Shown: positions 1 to 9,337 of the stretch, in pieces
How the letters are laid out: each line of letters begins with the position of its first letter
Position numbering within the stretch: position 1 is the stretch's first letter
NCBI GenBank assembly: GCA_038148895.1
Contig: JBBVGQ010000003.1
DNA length: 64,000 bases
Source of the DNA: Tamlana sp038148895
Lineage (GTDB): Bacteria; Bacteroidota; Bacteroidia; Flavobacteriales; Flavobacteriaceae
Direction: 5' to 3' (one strand)
The notes under the pieces: model-generated
What the model was told of the DNA's origin: nothing
Databases searched by the model: none
What the model saw: only the letters and a program-made list of their open reading frames with translations
Made by a program: the position numbers and the translations under genes

Positions 1-563
1 GGGGCGGTCAGGTTAAAGTCCGCCGATAGGTTTATGGTCTCGCAAAGGTCGGTTATGGTCCAGGTCACGGTCGCCGTACCACCTGTACAAAGCTCGGGGA
101 TGGAAACCGATGCACTGTCGTTGGACAGGACAGGGGAACAACCACCGGCCTGCGCAATGGCAGTTGATTGTGCCGCTACCCAGTTGCTGAACGCGTTGTC
201 CACTTCCGCCTGGTCTGCAAAGTCGCATGACTGTGCGTCAAGATTTGATGGGTCGTTATAGGACACTGCCGTAGGGGCTGTCAGGTTGAAGTCCGCCGAC
301 ACGTTGATTGTCTCACAAAGGTCGGTTATGGTCCAGGTCACGGTCGCCGTTCCACCGGTACAAAGTTCGGGGATGGAAACCGATGCACTGTCGTTGGACA
401 GGACAGGGGAACATCCACCGGCCTGCGCAATGGCGGTCGATTGGGCCGCTACCCAGTTGTTGAACGCGGTGTCCACTTCCGTTTGGTCTGCAAAGTCGCA
501 TGACTGTGCGTCAAGGTCCGCAGGGTTGTTGTATGTTATTGATGCAGGAGGAGTAACTGTATA
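1..563 (-). repeat. Copy 1 of a higher-order repeat (two HYR units)
   Basis: This block aligns base for base with 1132-1694 at an offset of 1131 bp. By eye only scattered substitutions separate them (mostly A/G or C/T), plus a short cluster near the end of the second unit. Bases 1-17 still match 1132-1148 better than the ordinary 273-bp neighbours, so the four-unit superperiod probably continues left of the window. Confidence 0.75.
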
Positions 564-3500
564 GGTTGCACTTGTATTAATATTTTCACAAATATCATCG
601 ATAAACCAAGTAACAGTTACATTGCCACCATTACACAAATCAATGGACTGTCCCACAAAATCATGGGTAACCTCAGGTGAACCACCTGTAAGACTGTTTG
701 TAATAATATCTGTTTGCGCAGAAACCCATGCCACAATATCAGCATCTAAGTCATTTTGAGCCACAACAGGATTATCATTGTCAAAATCACAAGAATTTAC
801 GTCTTTATCGGATGGGTTGTTAAAATTAATGCCATCAGGTTGTGTAAAGGCGTAAGTGGCCGTAGGGTTTGTGGTCTCACATAGGTCCTGAACGGTCCAC
901 GTTATTGTTATACTTCCAGTAGCACAGAAAGATATGGACTGGCCAACAAAATCATTGGTTATTGTTGGGCTACACCCACCTGCGATGCTATTTGTGATAA
1001 CATCTGTTTGGGCAGCGACCCAAGCGACTATATCGGCATCCAGGTTGGCCTGTGCCACATTGGCATCAGGGTCGTCAAATTCCGCAGCTGTTGAGGCATC
1101 ATCTACAGGAGCATCATAGGTCACTGCCGTAGGAGCGGCCAGGTTAAAGTCCGCCGATAGGTTTATGGTCTCACAAAGGTCGGTTATGGTCCAAGTCACG
1201 GTCGCCGTACCACCTGTACAAAGCTCGGGGATGGAAACCGATGCACTGTCGTTAGACAGGACAGGGGAACAACCACCGACCTGCGCAATGGCAGTTGATT
1301 GTGCCGCTACCCAGTTGCTGAACGCGTTGTCCACTTCCGCCTGGTCTGCAAAGTCGCATGACTGTGCGTCAAGATTTGATGGGTCGTTATAGGACACTGC
1401 CGTAGGGGCTGTCAGGTTGAAGTCCGCCGACACGTTGATTGTCTCGCAAAGGTCGGTTATGGTCCAAGTCACGGTCGCCGTTCCACCGGTACAAAGCTCG
1501 GGGATGGAAACCGTTGCACTGTCGTTAGACAGGACAGGGGAACATCCACCGGCCTGCGCAATGGCGGTCGATTGGGCGTTTACCCAGTTGTTGAACGCGG
1601 TGTCCACTTCCGTTTGGTCTGCAAAGTCGCATGACTGTACATCAAGATTTGATGGGTCGTTATAGGACACTGCCGTAGGCGCTGTCAGGTTGAAGTCCGC
1701 CGACACGTTTATGGTCTCGCAAAGGTCGGTTATGGTCCAGGTCACGGTCGCCGTTCCACCGGTACAAAGCTCGGGGATGGAAACCGTTGCACTGTCGTTG
1801 GACAGGACAGGGGAACATCCACCGGTAATGTTTATTAAAGATGTTTGGTTCGTCACCCAGTTGCCGAATGCGGTGTCCACTTCCGCCTGGTCGGCAAAGT
1901 CGCATGATTGAACATCAAGATTTGTTAACGGATCTGAAGATAAAGGTATTGGGGAAATTGTAATGGTTTGCTCCACATTTATAGAATTTCCACAATCATC
2001 CGTAACACTATACGTTCTAGTGATAATTTCTGGACATGTTTCATTATTTGAAACATCAGATACAAAAGCTACAATAGGAGGAATACCAGAATTGTCAGCT
2101 TCATCAGTTACAACTTCAATATCTGGGCTAGGCACCGAATCATTACATGATAGGTTAATTGGAGTAGGGTCACTAGCCGTTGGAGGCTGACTAATATAAT
2201 CAAGGTAATCTATTGGGATTAACAATGGGCCTGTTATTGGTTCACCTGCACAAGTACCACTGGTCTGATGACCTAAAATTAAATTGGTGTTGAAAGGTAT
2301 CCCAGAAATATCACCTTCACCACTTATGGTTCCTGTAACAGAAACGTTTGGGTCAAAATCTGGGTCACTTAATATAGCACAATTAGTTGTTACTGTTAAA
2401 GTAAAGCTTAAATCAGCCAAAATCGTATCCGGATCTCCAGGTACAGGTAAATCACCTAGATTCCATACAATAGAACCATATGCACCTAATCCTGGGTCAT
2501 AAAATGGTGCATTAGGATTTGATAAAATCGTTAAAGGTGGATATAAATTATAATTTATATTTAAGTTAGCCGGATCTACAGGCTCTGAAAGGGGTAGGGT
2601 GATAACTGTATTATCAATGCCTTCTGTTCCTGTGTTTTTTATATCAATGGTAAAGTCCGCATTTTCACTTGGTTCTAATGAAGGATTAATTCCTGGAGGA
2701 TTGCCGTTAATAGAAGTGTTTGTTATAATACCTTCTGATTCAGGTATATAGGCATCAACCGCAAACGTCGCATTAAATATAACATAGGTGTCTTGTGTTG
2801 ACCCGTAGCGTAATCTGGTTGATGTTTGATTATTAGCAATAATGGTATTTCCTGTATTGTCAATATCAAACATGACAATGTCTACTCCCGTATTGTTAAC
2901 TAAATTAGGGTTTCTTGCATTTCCACCAGTATTAATGGAAGAATTAAAAAAGTTACCCGTAGTGTTTCCGCTATGAGCCAACCTTTGAAAAGTTCCAGAA
3001 TTAAGCCTTTCTATTTCAAAATAATCACCATTCCAGGGTCTGTCTCCTTCACCGGCCATTAAGCCTAATTTTACATTAACATCACCGCTTTGAACAGCAT
3101 TAAAACCATTAACGCCAATAGTATAATTAGCTACTATTCCAGCTCCTACGAAAGCATGCCCATCAAAAACGGTAATGTCTCTCCATTTCATTTTTGAATT
3201 TTCATACACAACTACAATGCCCCAACCACCATAATAACCAGTGGCATCTATAAAGCCTTCACGGCACGCTATATCAGCAACAAAATATTCTCCAATACCA
3301 TTTGCGATTACTCGATCCGTAATTTCAGCATAAGCCGAATACATGTTTCCATCAGTACCCAAAGGGTAGTAAATATCAGATACATTGGCTGTTACTTCAA
3401 TATAATTTGACTCAGCTGGGCCTTTCAATAATACTTTACGTTTATCAAGTGTTTTTGTAATACCATTTTTAGTAACTTGAAAAGTATGGGCATCTGTTTC

Positions 3501-3914
3501 ACCATTGCCAAAGGGTCTTCCTGTCCAGTAAAGCCCTGCATAGATAATATTTGAACATTCTGGGATTGCTCCATTTTCTGTTGAAAAATTTAAGGTAGCT
3601 GATGAGGAATTAAATGTATTATTTCCTGGAACAGCTACACCATCGACATCAACATAACGCATATCCCTATCATTTGCATTAGAAACATTGTAATTTACCA
3701 TGGTCATATTGGTATTACCAATCATGGTAAAGTCTCCCTTAACATTATAAATTGTTTGGGCTGGTGTAACGGTTGAAGTTCTGGGTGTAAAAGGAACTCT
3801 TACCTGGCTATATCCACTAAACATATTCGATAAAAACAAAAATGCTATCACCAAAAATGTATAACCATTTTTATTTGATAGTGGAAAATTTAGAGAAGCG
3901 TATAATTTTTTCAT
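1..3914 (-). CDS. Giant secreted HYR-repeat surface protein, 5' part (3' end outside window)
   Basis: The reading frame is open from the ATG at 3914 to the window edge (1304 codons seen), with no stop. A long n-region and a hydrophobic stretch (YTFLVIAFLFLSN) ending in GYSQ form a signal peptide. Residues about 40-380 are an unrecognised surface-type domain, about 385-550 resemble DUF11-like beta domains (SENADFTIDIKNTG), and about 575-655 are Ig/HYR-like with paired cysteines. From residue 665 there are HYR-like repeats with cores SCDFADQ, GGCSP and TWTITDLCE. Such proteins in Flavobacteriaceae are exported by the type IX system through a C-terminal sorting domain; that end would lie left of base 1, so T9SS export is inferred. 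It starts 30 bp after the small exported gene at 3944-4465, probably co-transcribed. The repeats are GC-richer than the rest of the gene. Confidence 0.85.
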   Translation of the reverse strand, partial: MKKLYASLNFPLSNKNGYTFLVIAFLFLSNMFSGYSQVRVPFTPRTSTVTPAQTIYNVKGDFTMIGNTNMTMVNYNVSNANDRDMRYVDVDGVAVPGNNTFNSSSATLNFSTENGAIPECSNIIYAGLYWTGRPFGNGETDAHTFQVTKNGITKTLDKRKVLLKGPAESNYIEVTANVSDIYYPLGTDGNMYSAYAEITDRVIANGIGEYFVADIACREGFIDATGYYGGWGIVVVYENSKMKWRDITVFDGHAFVGAGIVANYTIGVNGFNAVQSGDVNVKLGLMAGEGDRPWNGDYFEIERLNSGTFQRLAHSGNTTGNFFNSSINTGGNARNPNLVNNTGVDIVMFDIDNTGNTIIANNQTSTRLRYGSTQDTYVIFNATFAVDAYIPESEGIITNTSINGNPPGINPSLEPSENADFTIDIKNTGTEGIDNTVITLPLSEPVDPANLNINYNLYPPLTILSNPNAPFYDPGLGAYGSIVWNLGDLPVPGDPDTILADLSFTLTVTTNCAILSDPDFDPNVSVTGTISGEGDISGIPFNTNLILGHQTSGTCAGEPITGPLLIPIDYLDYISQPPTASDPTPINLSCNDSVPSPDIEVVTDEADNSGIPPIVAFVSDVSNNETCPEIITRTYSVTDDCGNSINVEQTITISPIPLSSDPLTNLDVQSCDFADQAEVDTAFGNWVTNQTSLINITGGCSPVLSNDSATVSIPELCTGGTATVTWTITDLCETINVSADFNLTAPTAVSYNDPSNLDVQSCDFADQTEVDTAFNNWVNAQSTAIAQAGGCSPVLSNDSATVSIPELCTGGTATVTWTITDLCETINVSADFNLTAPTAVSYNDPSNLDAQSCDFADQAEVDNAFSNWVAAQSTAIAQVGGCSPVLSNDSASVSIPELCTGGTATVTWTITDLCETINLSADFNLAAPTAVTYDAPVDDASTAAEFDDPDANVAQANLDADIVAWVAAQTDVITNSIAGGCSPTITNDFVGQSISFCATGSITITWTVQDLCETTNPTATYAFTQPDGINFNNPSDKDVNSCDFDNDNPVVAQNDLDADIVAWVSAQTDIITNSLTGGSPEVTHDFVGQSIDLCNGGNVTVTWFIDDICENINTSATYTVTPPASITYNNPADLDAQSCDFADQTEVDTAFNNWVAAQSTAIAQAGGCSPVLSNDSASVSIPELCTGGTATVTWTITDLCETINVSADFNLTAPTAVSYNDPSNLDAQSCDFADQAEVDNAFSNWVAAQSTAIAQAGGCSPVLSNDSASVSIPELCTGGTATVTWTITDLCETINLSADFNLTA
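18..1919 (-). repeat. In-frame tandem array of HYR-like repeats (91-98 codons each)
   Basis: Seven units can be aligned by the recurring plus-strand landmark GTCCGCCGA or its diverged equivalent. Unit starts are at about 18, 291, 564, 855, 1149, 1422 and 1695. Spacings are 273, 273, 291, 294, 273 and 273 bp, all multiples of three, so the array stays in frame. Units at 18, 291, 1149, 1422 and 1695 are very similar and GC-rich. Units at 564 and 855 are more diverged and AT-richer. Each unit encodes one cysteine-containing beta-sandwich-type domain. Confidence 0.85.
1132..1694 (-). repeat. Copy 2 of a higher-order repeat (two HYR units)
   Basis: Partner of the block at 1-563, offset 1131 bp, equal to the summed length of four units (273+273+291+294). 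The near-identity across both units, with unlike units (564-1148) between the copies, points to duplication of a multi-domain segment rather than single-unit expansion. Confidence 0.75.
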
Positions 3915-3943
3915 GCTATATTCTTTTAATACCTGAGCATTAT

Positions 3944-4465
3944 TTACGATGGATTTACAAATGTGTAAAACACTCTAATTTTATTTTTTGGGCTTATTAT
4001 GGCTTGTTCAACCTGCTGTTTATCAGCATTAAAATAGCATTTGATAAAAACATATTTTAATTTTGACAATTCAGACAACCCAGACAAATCAACATCGGAG
4101 TTTAAATCCGATTCATTTTCTAAACTTAGTGTTATTAATTTTACTTCTTTATAGTTAACATCGCTTATATTTAATGTTTCTAATGAATTTAAATCATCCA
4201 AGGTGATTTTTATTGGAGTTCCATCACCATATTTGCTCTTTAATTCACCATTTTTGAAGTACGATGTATTATATAGCCTTTGAGATAAATCATAAAACTC
4301 TAATCTTGAATTGTTATTTTTATCAGAAGAAGAATTATCTTTAGAAGGCTTATTTGTCAATTCATATATTTCATAGCCTTGTGCTAGAATTTGGTTGTTC
4401 ATTGGAAAGAAAATAACTATGAACATTAAAGAAACCAAAAATTTGAAAGTTAATGGATTTTTCAT
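3944..4465 (-). CDS. Small exported protein of unknown function
   Basis: This 173-residue protein has a clear signal peptide (FLVSLMFIVIFFPM, cleavage probably after ILAQ). The mature part starts with a polar, Asn/Ser/Lys-rich stretch. It continues with leucine-spaced segments (LDDLNSLETLNIS, LSGLSELSKLKYVFI) that recall short leucine-rich-repeat turns. I recognise no family. It lies 30 bp upstream of the giant surface protein on the same strand, so the two are likely co-transcribed; a role as partner or accessory of that protein is inference. No lipobox is visible, so it is more likely soluble periplasmic or secreted than a lipoprotein. Confidence 0.6.
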   Translation of the reverse strand: MKNPLTFKFLVSLMFIVIFFPMNNQILAQGYEIYELTNKPSKDNSSSDKNNNSRLEFYDLSQRLYNTSYFKNGELKSKYGDGTPIKITLDDLNSLETLNISDVNYKEVKLITLSLENESDLNSDVDLSGLSELSKLKYVFIKCYFNADKQQVEQAIISPKNKIRVFYTFVNPS

Positions 4466-4971
4466 GGTGTAAGCAATAAAATGGTGTTTGCGGATTTAAG
4501 TTTATTGTTTAGACGCACAGAAGTGAGAATGTCACAAAGAGCACCTGAACCTGTAACCTAACAAGTTATAAAAAAAAGTCTTTATTTGGAAAAATGGAGG
4601 TGATGCAACATTGGCTGTCAATGCTACATTAAATCGTGAAATTAGATTTGGGGTCATAATTTTAAGTTTTAAGTAGGTTCAACAAAAGAACATTTTTATT
4701 AGTAGTTGTTCAAAATTTAATGTTAAATCACAAATAAAACCGATTAAAGGTTTGCAAAAAGCTTTTTGCCGATTAATTGAGTTTTTTAACGATAGTATGT
4801 TAAGAACGATATAAGCTACTGATAATTAAATATTTAAGTTTATATTGTATTTGTTTTATTACTTTTAAATTTTCGATTATCTTAAATTAACTAAATTTAT
4901 AGAGCAAATAAATTGAATTTTATCGACAAAAACAACTTTTTATCGATAAAAAATGCGTTTTATCGAGACTT
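4466..4971. other. Divergent intergenic region, very AT-rich
   Basis: About 500 bp without a supported gene lie between the leftward small exported gene and rightward sixA. Only very short ORFs are present. The notable content is the TATCGA triplet at 4917-4966. I found no tRNA or convincing terminator here. Confidence 0.6.
4917..4966 (+). promoter_or_regulatory. Three TATCGA motifs at exact 20-bp spacing before sixA
   Basis: TATCGA occurs at 4921, 4941 and 4961. The first two are preceded by TTTT and the third by TTT. The spacing of exactly 20 bp (about two helical turns) would place all three on one DNA face. The last copy ends 5 bases before the sixA ATG at 4972, so bound protein would block transcription or translation start, or the motifs act in the 5' leader. 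The binding factor is unknown. Confidence 0.45.
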
Positions 4972-5457
4972 ATGAAGAAATTAATTTTGGTTAGGCATGC
5001 AAAATCATCATGGGAACACAATGTGATTGATCATGAAAGGCCTTTAAAAGAGCGAGGGTATGAAGATGCCAATTTGGTTTCCAACTACTTAGTTGAAAAA
5101 AATATTAAAGTTGACCAAGTGTTCTCAAGCGATGCTACACGAGCCAAGACAACCGCAAATATTTTTATTGATAATTTAAAAATAGATAAAAGTATTGTTC
5201 ATCTGGTTCATGAACTTTATGATTTTTCAGGTCAAAATGTAATTGATGTAATAAAGAGCGCAGATAATACAATAAATACTTTAATGGTTTTTGGGCATAA
5301 TCATGCCATAACTGCTGTTGCAAACACATTCGGCAATGAATATGTGGCAAATGTGCCAACTTCGGGGGTAGTAATTCTAGAGTTCGATATTGATAATTGG
5401 GCAGACCTCAAGACTGGGAAAACCCTTATGTTATTGTTTCCAAGAGATTTAAAGTGA
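4972..5457 (+). CDS. sixA: SixA-type phosphohistidine phosphatase
   Basis: This 161-residue histidine phosphatase superfamily member carries the RHG-like motif at the N-terminus (LVRHAKSSW, catalytic His9 and Arg8), a second arginine in SSDATRAKTT (Arg57) and the distal histidine in VFGHNHA (His109). Length fits SixA, which removes phosphate from histidine phosphotransfer domains. There is no signal peptide, so it is cytosolic. It is followed by ppk1 and ppx on the same strand, an arrangement common in Bacteroidota. This suggests a joint role in phosphate or polyphosphate control, although the in vivo substrate cannot be read from sequence. Confidence 0.88.
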   Translation: MKKLILVRHAKSSWEHNVIDHERPLKERGYEDANLVSNYLVEKNIKVDQVFSSDATRAKTTANIFIDNLKIDKSIVHLVHELYDFSGQNVIDVIKSADNTINTLMVFGHNHAITAVANTFGNEYVANVPTSGVVILEFDIDNWADLKTGKTLMLLFPRDLK

Positions 5458-5593
5458 CCAGGAGCAACTTTTTTAGATTACTTCAGTTTTCCTAGTAATA
5501 TTTTCAATTTTATAGATAGTATATTTGTTCCAAAGGGTTATTTTTAGCCTAAATAGAATATATTTGTTTTTAACGATAAAGAACGCTTTTTTG

Positions 5594-7660
5594 ATGTCTG
5601 AAGTAGAAATCCCAAATGACAATAGTTATATAAATAGAGAGATAAGTTGGTTACAATTCAACGCAAGAGTTTTACAAGAGGCTGACGATGCTACAGTGCC
5701 ATTAATTGAACGATTAAGGTTTTTAGGTATTTTTTCCAATAATTTAGATGAGTTTTTTAAAGTTCGATATGCCACTGTAAAACGTATAGTTGAAGCCGGT
5801 AAAGGAGGTAAAAGTGAATTAGGAGGCATAAGGGCTAAAGAGCTACTAGAAATCATTACCCAAATTGTAATCAAACAACAAACAGAAAGTTTGGAGATTT
5901 TAAGTGCCATTGAAGAAAATCTGAAGGAAGAAAACATTTATATTATTGATGAAACCAAGATAACTGCTGAACAACATGATTTTGTAAAAGAATACTTTTT
6001 TAAAACTATTAGCCCAGCATTAGTAACCATAATTTTAAATGATTCGGTGGTTCTACCAAATTTAAAAGATAGTGCAGCATACTTGGCTGTAAAAATGTTA
6101 ATGCCAGGAGATAAAAAGCAGTTTGCGCTCATTGAAATACCCAAAACTGTTGATAGGTTTGTGGTTTTGCCAAAAAGAGGTAATAAGGATTACATAATAA
6201 TGGTTGATGATTTGCTTCGTTATTGTTTGAGTGACATCTTCAATATTTTTGATTATAAGAACATCTGTGCCCATATGATAAAGATTACCAGAGATGGTGA
6301 GTTGGATTTTGAAAGCGATCTTAGTAAAAGCTTCATTGAAAAAATTTCCGATAGTGTAAAGCACAGGCAAATTGGTGAACCCGTAAGGTTTGTTTATGAT
6401 AAAACCATTAATAAAGAAACCTTGCAGTATCTCATGAATAAAATGGGTATTGACAGTACCGATAGTATAATTCCTGGAGGTAGATACCACAATAGAAGGG
6501 ATTACATGGGTTTCCCTAGCTTGGGTAGAACCGATTTAATGTATGATAGGATTGAGGCACTTCCCATTAAAAATCTAAGTTTACAAGACAGTATTTTTGA
6601 AGCTATTGCCAAAAAAGATTATTTACTTCACGCACCCTATCAAACCTTCTCTTACGTGGTTAAGTTTCTTCGAGAAGCAGCTTTAGATCCTTCAGTTAGA
6701 ACTATTAAAATCACTATTTACCGTTTGGCTGAAATATCTCATATAGCAAGCTCATTGATTAACGCTGCCATTAACGGAAAATTGGTAACCGTTTCTATTG
6801 AGCTTCGCGCTAGGTTCGATGAACAAGCAAATATTGCTTATGCCCAACAAATGAAAGGGGAAGGGATAAATTTGATTTTTGGTGTTGCTGGCTTAAAAGT
6901 ACATAGTAAAATGTGCGTTATCGAACGGGAACAGGGTAAAAAAATAAAACGCTATGGTTTTATAAGCACGGGTAACTTTAATGAATCTACTGCCAAGATT
7001 TATACGGATTTCACACTTTTTACATCTAATCAAAAAATCCTTAAGGATGTCGATAAAATATTTGCCTTTTTTGAAGCCAATTACAGAATTAACCGTTATA
7101 AGCACTTAATCGTATCTCCACATTACACTAAAAAAGAGGTTTTTAAATTAATAGACAAGGAAATTGAAAAGGTTAAAAGCGGCGAAGAAGGTCTTATTCG
7201 GTTGAAAATGAACAGTATATCTAGTTATATGATGGTCGATAAGCTATATGAAGCTAGCAGGGCTGGGGTAAAGATACAAATGATTGTTCGAGGTATATGT
7301 TGTTTGATACCGGGGATAAAAGGAATGAGCGAAAATATTGAAGTCATCAGTGTAGTCGATAAATTTTTAGAGCATTCCAGAATTTACATTTTTGGTAAAG
7401 ATTCTGAATGTAAATTATACATTTCCTCCGCCGATTGGATGACAAGAAACATTGAAAATAGGGTGGAAGTAAGTTGCCCAATTTACGACGAGGGCATTAA
7501 AAAAGAAATCATTGACACCTTTAATATAAGTTGGAGCGATAATGTTAAGGCTAGATTGTTGAATGACGAACAGGAAAATGAATATAAAGTTGATAATAAA
7601 CCAAGGGTTAGGTCTCAGTTTGCAACTTATGATTATTATCTAAAAAAATTAGAAAACTAA
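5594..7660 (+). CDS. ppk1: Polyphosphate kinase 1
   Basis: This enzyme reversibly polymerises the gamma-phosphate of ATP into polyphosphate. I chose the ATG at 5594 (MSEVEIPND, 688 residues) because the upstream extension from 5525 is hydrophobic and not family-like, and because INREISWLQFNARV is the usual N-terminal PPK1 signature. The two catalytic histidines are visible: His437 in GLKVHSKMCVIE and His594 in LEHSRIYIFG, close to the E. coli numbering. The phospholipase-D-like motif STGNFNESTAKIYTD and the segment TRNIENRVEV are intact. The stop codon directly abuts the ppx ATG (TAAATG), so the two are translationally linked. Confidence 0.95.
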   Translation: MSEVEIPNDNSYINREISWLQFNARVLQEADDATVPLIERLRFLGIFSNNLDEFFKVRYATVKRIVEAGKGGKSELGGIRAKELLEIITQIVIKQQTESLEILSAIEENLKEENIYIIDETKITAEQHDFVKEYFFKTISPALVTIILNDSVVLPNLKDSAAYLAVKMLMPGDKKQFALIEIPKTVDRFVVLPKRGNKDYIIMVDDLLRYCLSDIFNIFDYKNICAHMIKITRDGELDFESDLSKSFIEKISDSVKHRQIGEPVRFVYDKTINKETLQYLMNKMGIDSTDSIIPGGRYHNRRDYMGFPSLGRTDLMYDRIEALPIKNLSLQDSIFEAIAKKDYLLHAPYQTFSYVVKFLREAALDPSVRTIKITIYRLAEISHIASSLINAAINGKLVTVSIELRARFDEQANIAYAQQMKGEGINLIFGVAGLKVHSKMCVIEREQGKKIKRYGFISTGNFNESTAKIYTDFTLFTSNQKILKDVDKIFAFFEANYRINRYKHLIVSPHYTKKEVFKLIDKEIEKVKSGEEGLIRLKMNSISSYMMVDKLYEASRAGVKIQMIVRGICCLIPGIKGMSENIEVISVVDKFLEHSRIYIFGKDSECKLYISSADWMTRNIENRVEVSCPIYDEGIKKEIIDTFNISWSDNVKARLLNDEQENEYKVDNKPRVRSQFATYDYYLKKLEN

Positions 7661-8566
7661 ATGCTTTCAATCAAGAAATATGCGGCCATAGATATTGGTT
7701 CTAATGCTGTAAGGCTTTTAATTTCAAACATTATTGAACAGAAAGGGAAACCAGTTCAATTCAAAAAAAACTCACTGGTTCGTGTACCAATCCGTTTAGG
7801 GGCTGATGTTTTTATTAAGAAAAGGATTTCAAAAGAAAACACACAACGTATGGTCGATACCATGCTTGCCTTTAACTTACTAATGAAATCGCACAAAGTT
7901 GTTAAATATAAAGCCTGTGCTACTTCAGCTATGAGAGAGTCTGAAAATGGAAGGAAAGTGGTTGATTTGATTCTGAAAAATTCAGGCATAAGTATTGATA
8001 TAATTGATGGAGAAGAAGAAGCTTCTATAATTGCTGCCACAGATTTGAACAAATATATAGACCCAGACAAAACCTATTTATATGTTGATGTAGGAGGGGG
8101 AAGTACCGAGTTTACGATAATTGATAGGGGCAACCAAGTAGTGTCCCGTTCCTTTAAAATAGGTACCGTTAGGTTGTTAAACGACATGGTGTTAAAAGAA
8201 ACTTGGCAAGAATTGGAAAAATGGATTGGAGAACATGTCAAAGGATATGATAAAATAGATGTTTTGGGATCAGGAGGAAACATTAATAAAATATTCAAAA
8301 TATCTGGGAAAAATTTAGGGAAACCGCTTTCCTATTTTTACATGACATCTTATTATAACACGCTTCAAACGTATTCATATGAAGAACGTATAACGGAATT
8401 AGATTTGAACCAAGACAGGGCCGATGTGATTATTCCAGCTATGCGGATTTATCTTTCTGCCATGAAATGGAGCGGTGCAAAGAACATCTATGTGCCAAAG
8501 ATTGGACTTGCAGACGGTATAATAAAAAGCATCTATTATGATACCGTTTCGAGCAATACACAGTAA
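7661..8566 (+). CDS. ppx: Exopolyphosphatase, Ppx/GppA family
   Basis: This 301-residue protein has the ASKHA fold signatures AAIDIGSNAVRLLI (phosphate 1) and YVDVGGGSTEFTI (phosphate 2). It is the short two-domain form without the C-terminal HD-like domains of E. coli Ppx. It hydrolyses terminal phosphates of polyphosphate and/or (p)ppGpp. The start codon immediately follows the ppk1 stop, so synthesis and degradation of polyphosphate are encoded as a coupled pair. Discriminating Ppx from GppA activity is not possible from the sequence alone. Confidence 0.9.
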   Translation: MLSIKKYAAIDIGSNAVRLLISNIIEQKGKPVQFKKNSLVRVPIRLGADVFIKKRISKENTQRMVDTMLAFNLLMKSHKVVKYKACATSAMRESENGRKVVDLILKNSGISIDIIDGEEEASIIAATDLNKYIDPDKTYLYVDVGGGSTEFTIIDRGNQVVSRSFKIGTVRLLNDMVLKETWQELEKWIGEHVKGYDKIDVLGSGGNINKIFKISGKNLGKPLSYFYMTSYYNTLQTYSYEERITELDLNQDRADVIIPAMRIYLSAMKWSGAKNIYVPKIGLADGIIKSIYYDTVSSNTQ

Positions 8567-8752
8567 AATTGTGCACTTTGACTTTAATTATTGTAGTTTA
8601 TTATAATTATAATATATATTCGTGACGAAATATTTATTATTGATTATAACCCAAATCTATTAATCATGAAATAAGCCTACCTAGTGGTTCACTTCAAAAC
8701 CGAGCTAAGTTTGGCTAATAACATCTGATAGATTTAATAAATAAATGAACAG

Positions 8753-9337
8753 ATGAAAAAAATTTTACTCTTAACAATACTTAGTTTTTCTCTTTACGGG
8801 TTTTCGCAAGACCAAGACTCTCTTAATCTTAATACCATCGAGCCCAAAACAAATGGCTCTACTTTTCAAGGTGTAAAGTACGGTGTACGTGGAGGTTATA
8901 CAATTTCACATTTAGATTTTGATGGCAACCCTTTTATGGCTAACAAGCACAGAAACAGCATGTATATTGGTTTTTTTGCCAACCTTGGAATGTCAAAAAC
9001 ATTATCAATTGTTCCTGAACTACAATTTTCGGCAGAAGGGGCCAGTGCAGAGCCTCTTAATTTGGATTATATTCAAATGCCAATATTTTTTAGATTTAGG
9101 TTTAGTGAAAAATTCCACGCAGGTTTGGGACCCCAAATAGGATGGAAGGTTCATAAAGTTGGTGATAATTTAAGGGATTTAGGTTTTTCGGGCGTTGCAG
9201 GCGTTGAGTACAAAATTAATTATGCCATTTTTGTTGATGCCAGATATATTTATGGTATCCAGAATGTTTTTAACGATGCCACTGGAATTTCAGCAAAAAA
9301 CCGAAACATACAAATAGGTGTTGGATATAAGTTTTAA
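8753..9337 (+). CDS. Outer-membrane beta-barrel protein, PorT-like family
   Basis: This 194-residue protein has a signal peptide (ILLLTILSFSLYGFSQ). Alternating beta strands follow (KYGVRGGYTISHL, YIQMPIFFRFRF, FHAGLGPQIGW, YAIFVDARYIYGI), with an aromatic C-terminal end IQIGVGYKF that fits Bam-dependent barrel insertion. It belongs to the broad small-barrel group common in Bacteroidota; the specific role is unknown. A 186-bp AT-rich gap separates it from ppx, so it is probably transcribed on its own. Its stop codon overlaps that of miaE on the opposite strand. Confidence 0.75.
   Translation: MKKILLLTILSFSLYGFSQDQDSLNLNTIEPKTNGSTFQGVKYGVRGGYTISHLDFDGNPFMANKHRNSMYIGFFANLGMSKTLSIVPELQFSAEGASAEPLNLDYIQMPIFFRFRFSEKFHAGLGPQIGWKVHKVGDNLRDLGFSGVAGVEYKINYAIFVDARYIYGIQNVFNDATGISAKNRNIQIGVGYKF

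Noticed and set aside
34..1911. Repeated plus-strand ORFs of 60-90 codons and minus-frame ORFs in another frame
   Set aside because: They are shadows of the GC-rich HYR repeats; the long minus frame from 3914 explains the region and codes for coherent beta-domain repeats.
18..1919. Possible CRISPR array because of the regular repeats
   Set aside because: Units are 273-294 bp, in frame and translated, without short repeats and unique spacers; no cas genes.
3842..4060. Plus-strand ORF of 72 codons between the two exported genes
   Set aside because: It overlaps both real minus-strand genes and has no family features.
5525..5593. N-terminal extension of ppk1
   Set aside because: Not family-like; the ATG at 5594 gives the expected PPK1 length and start.
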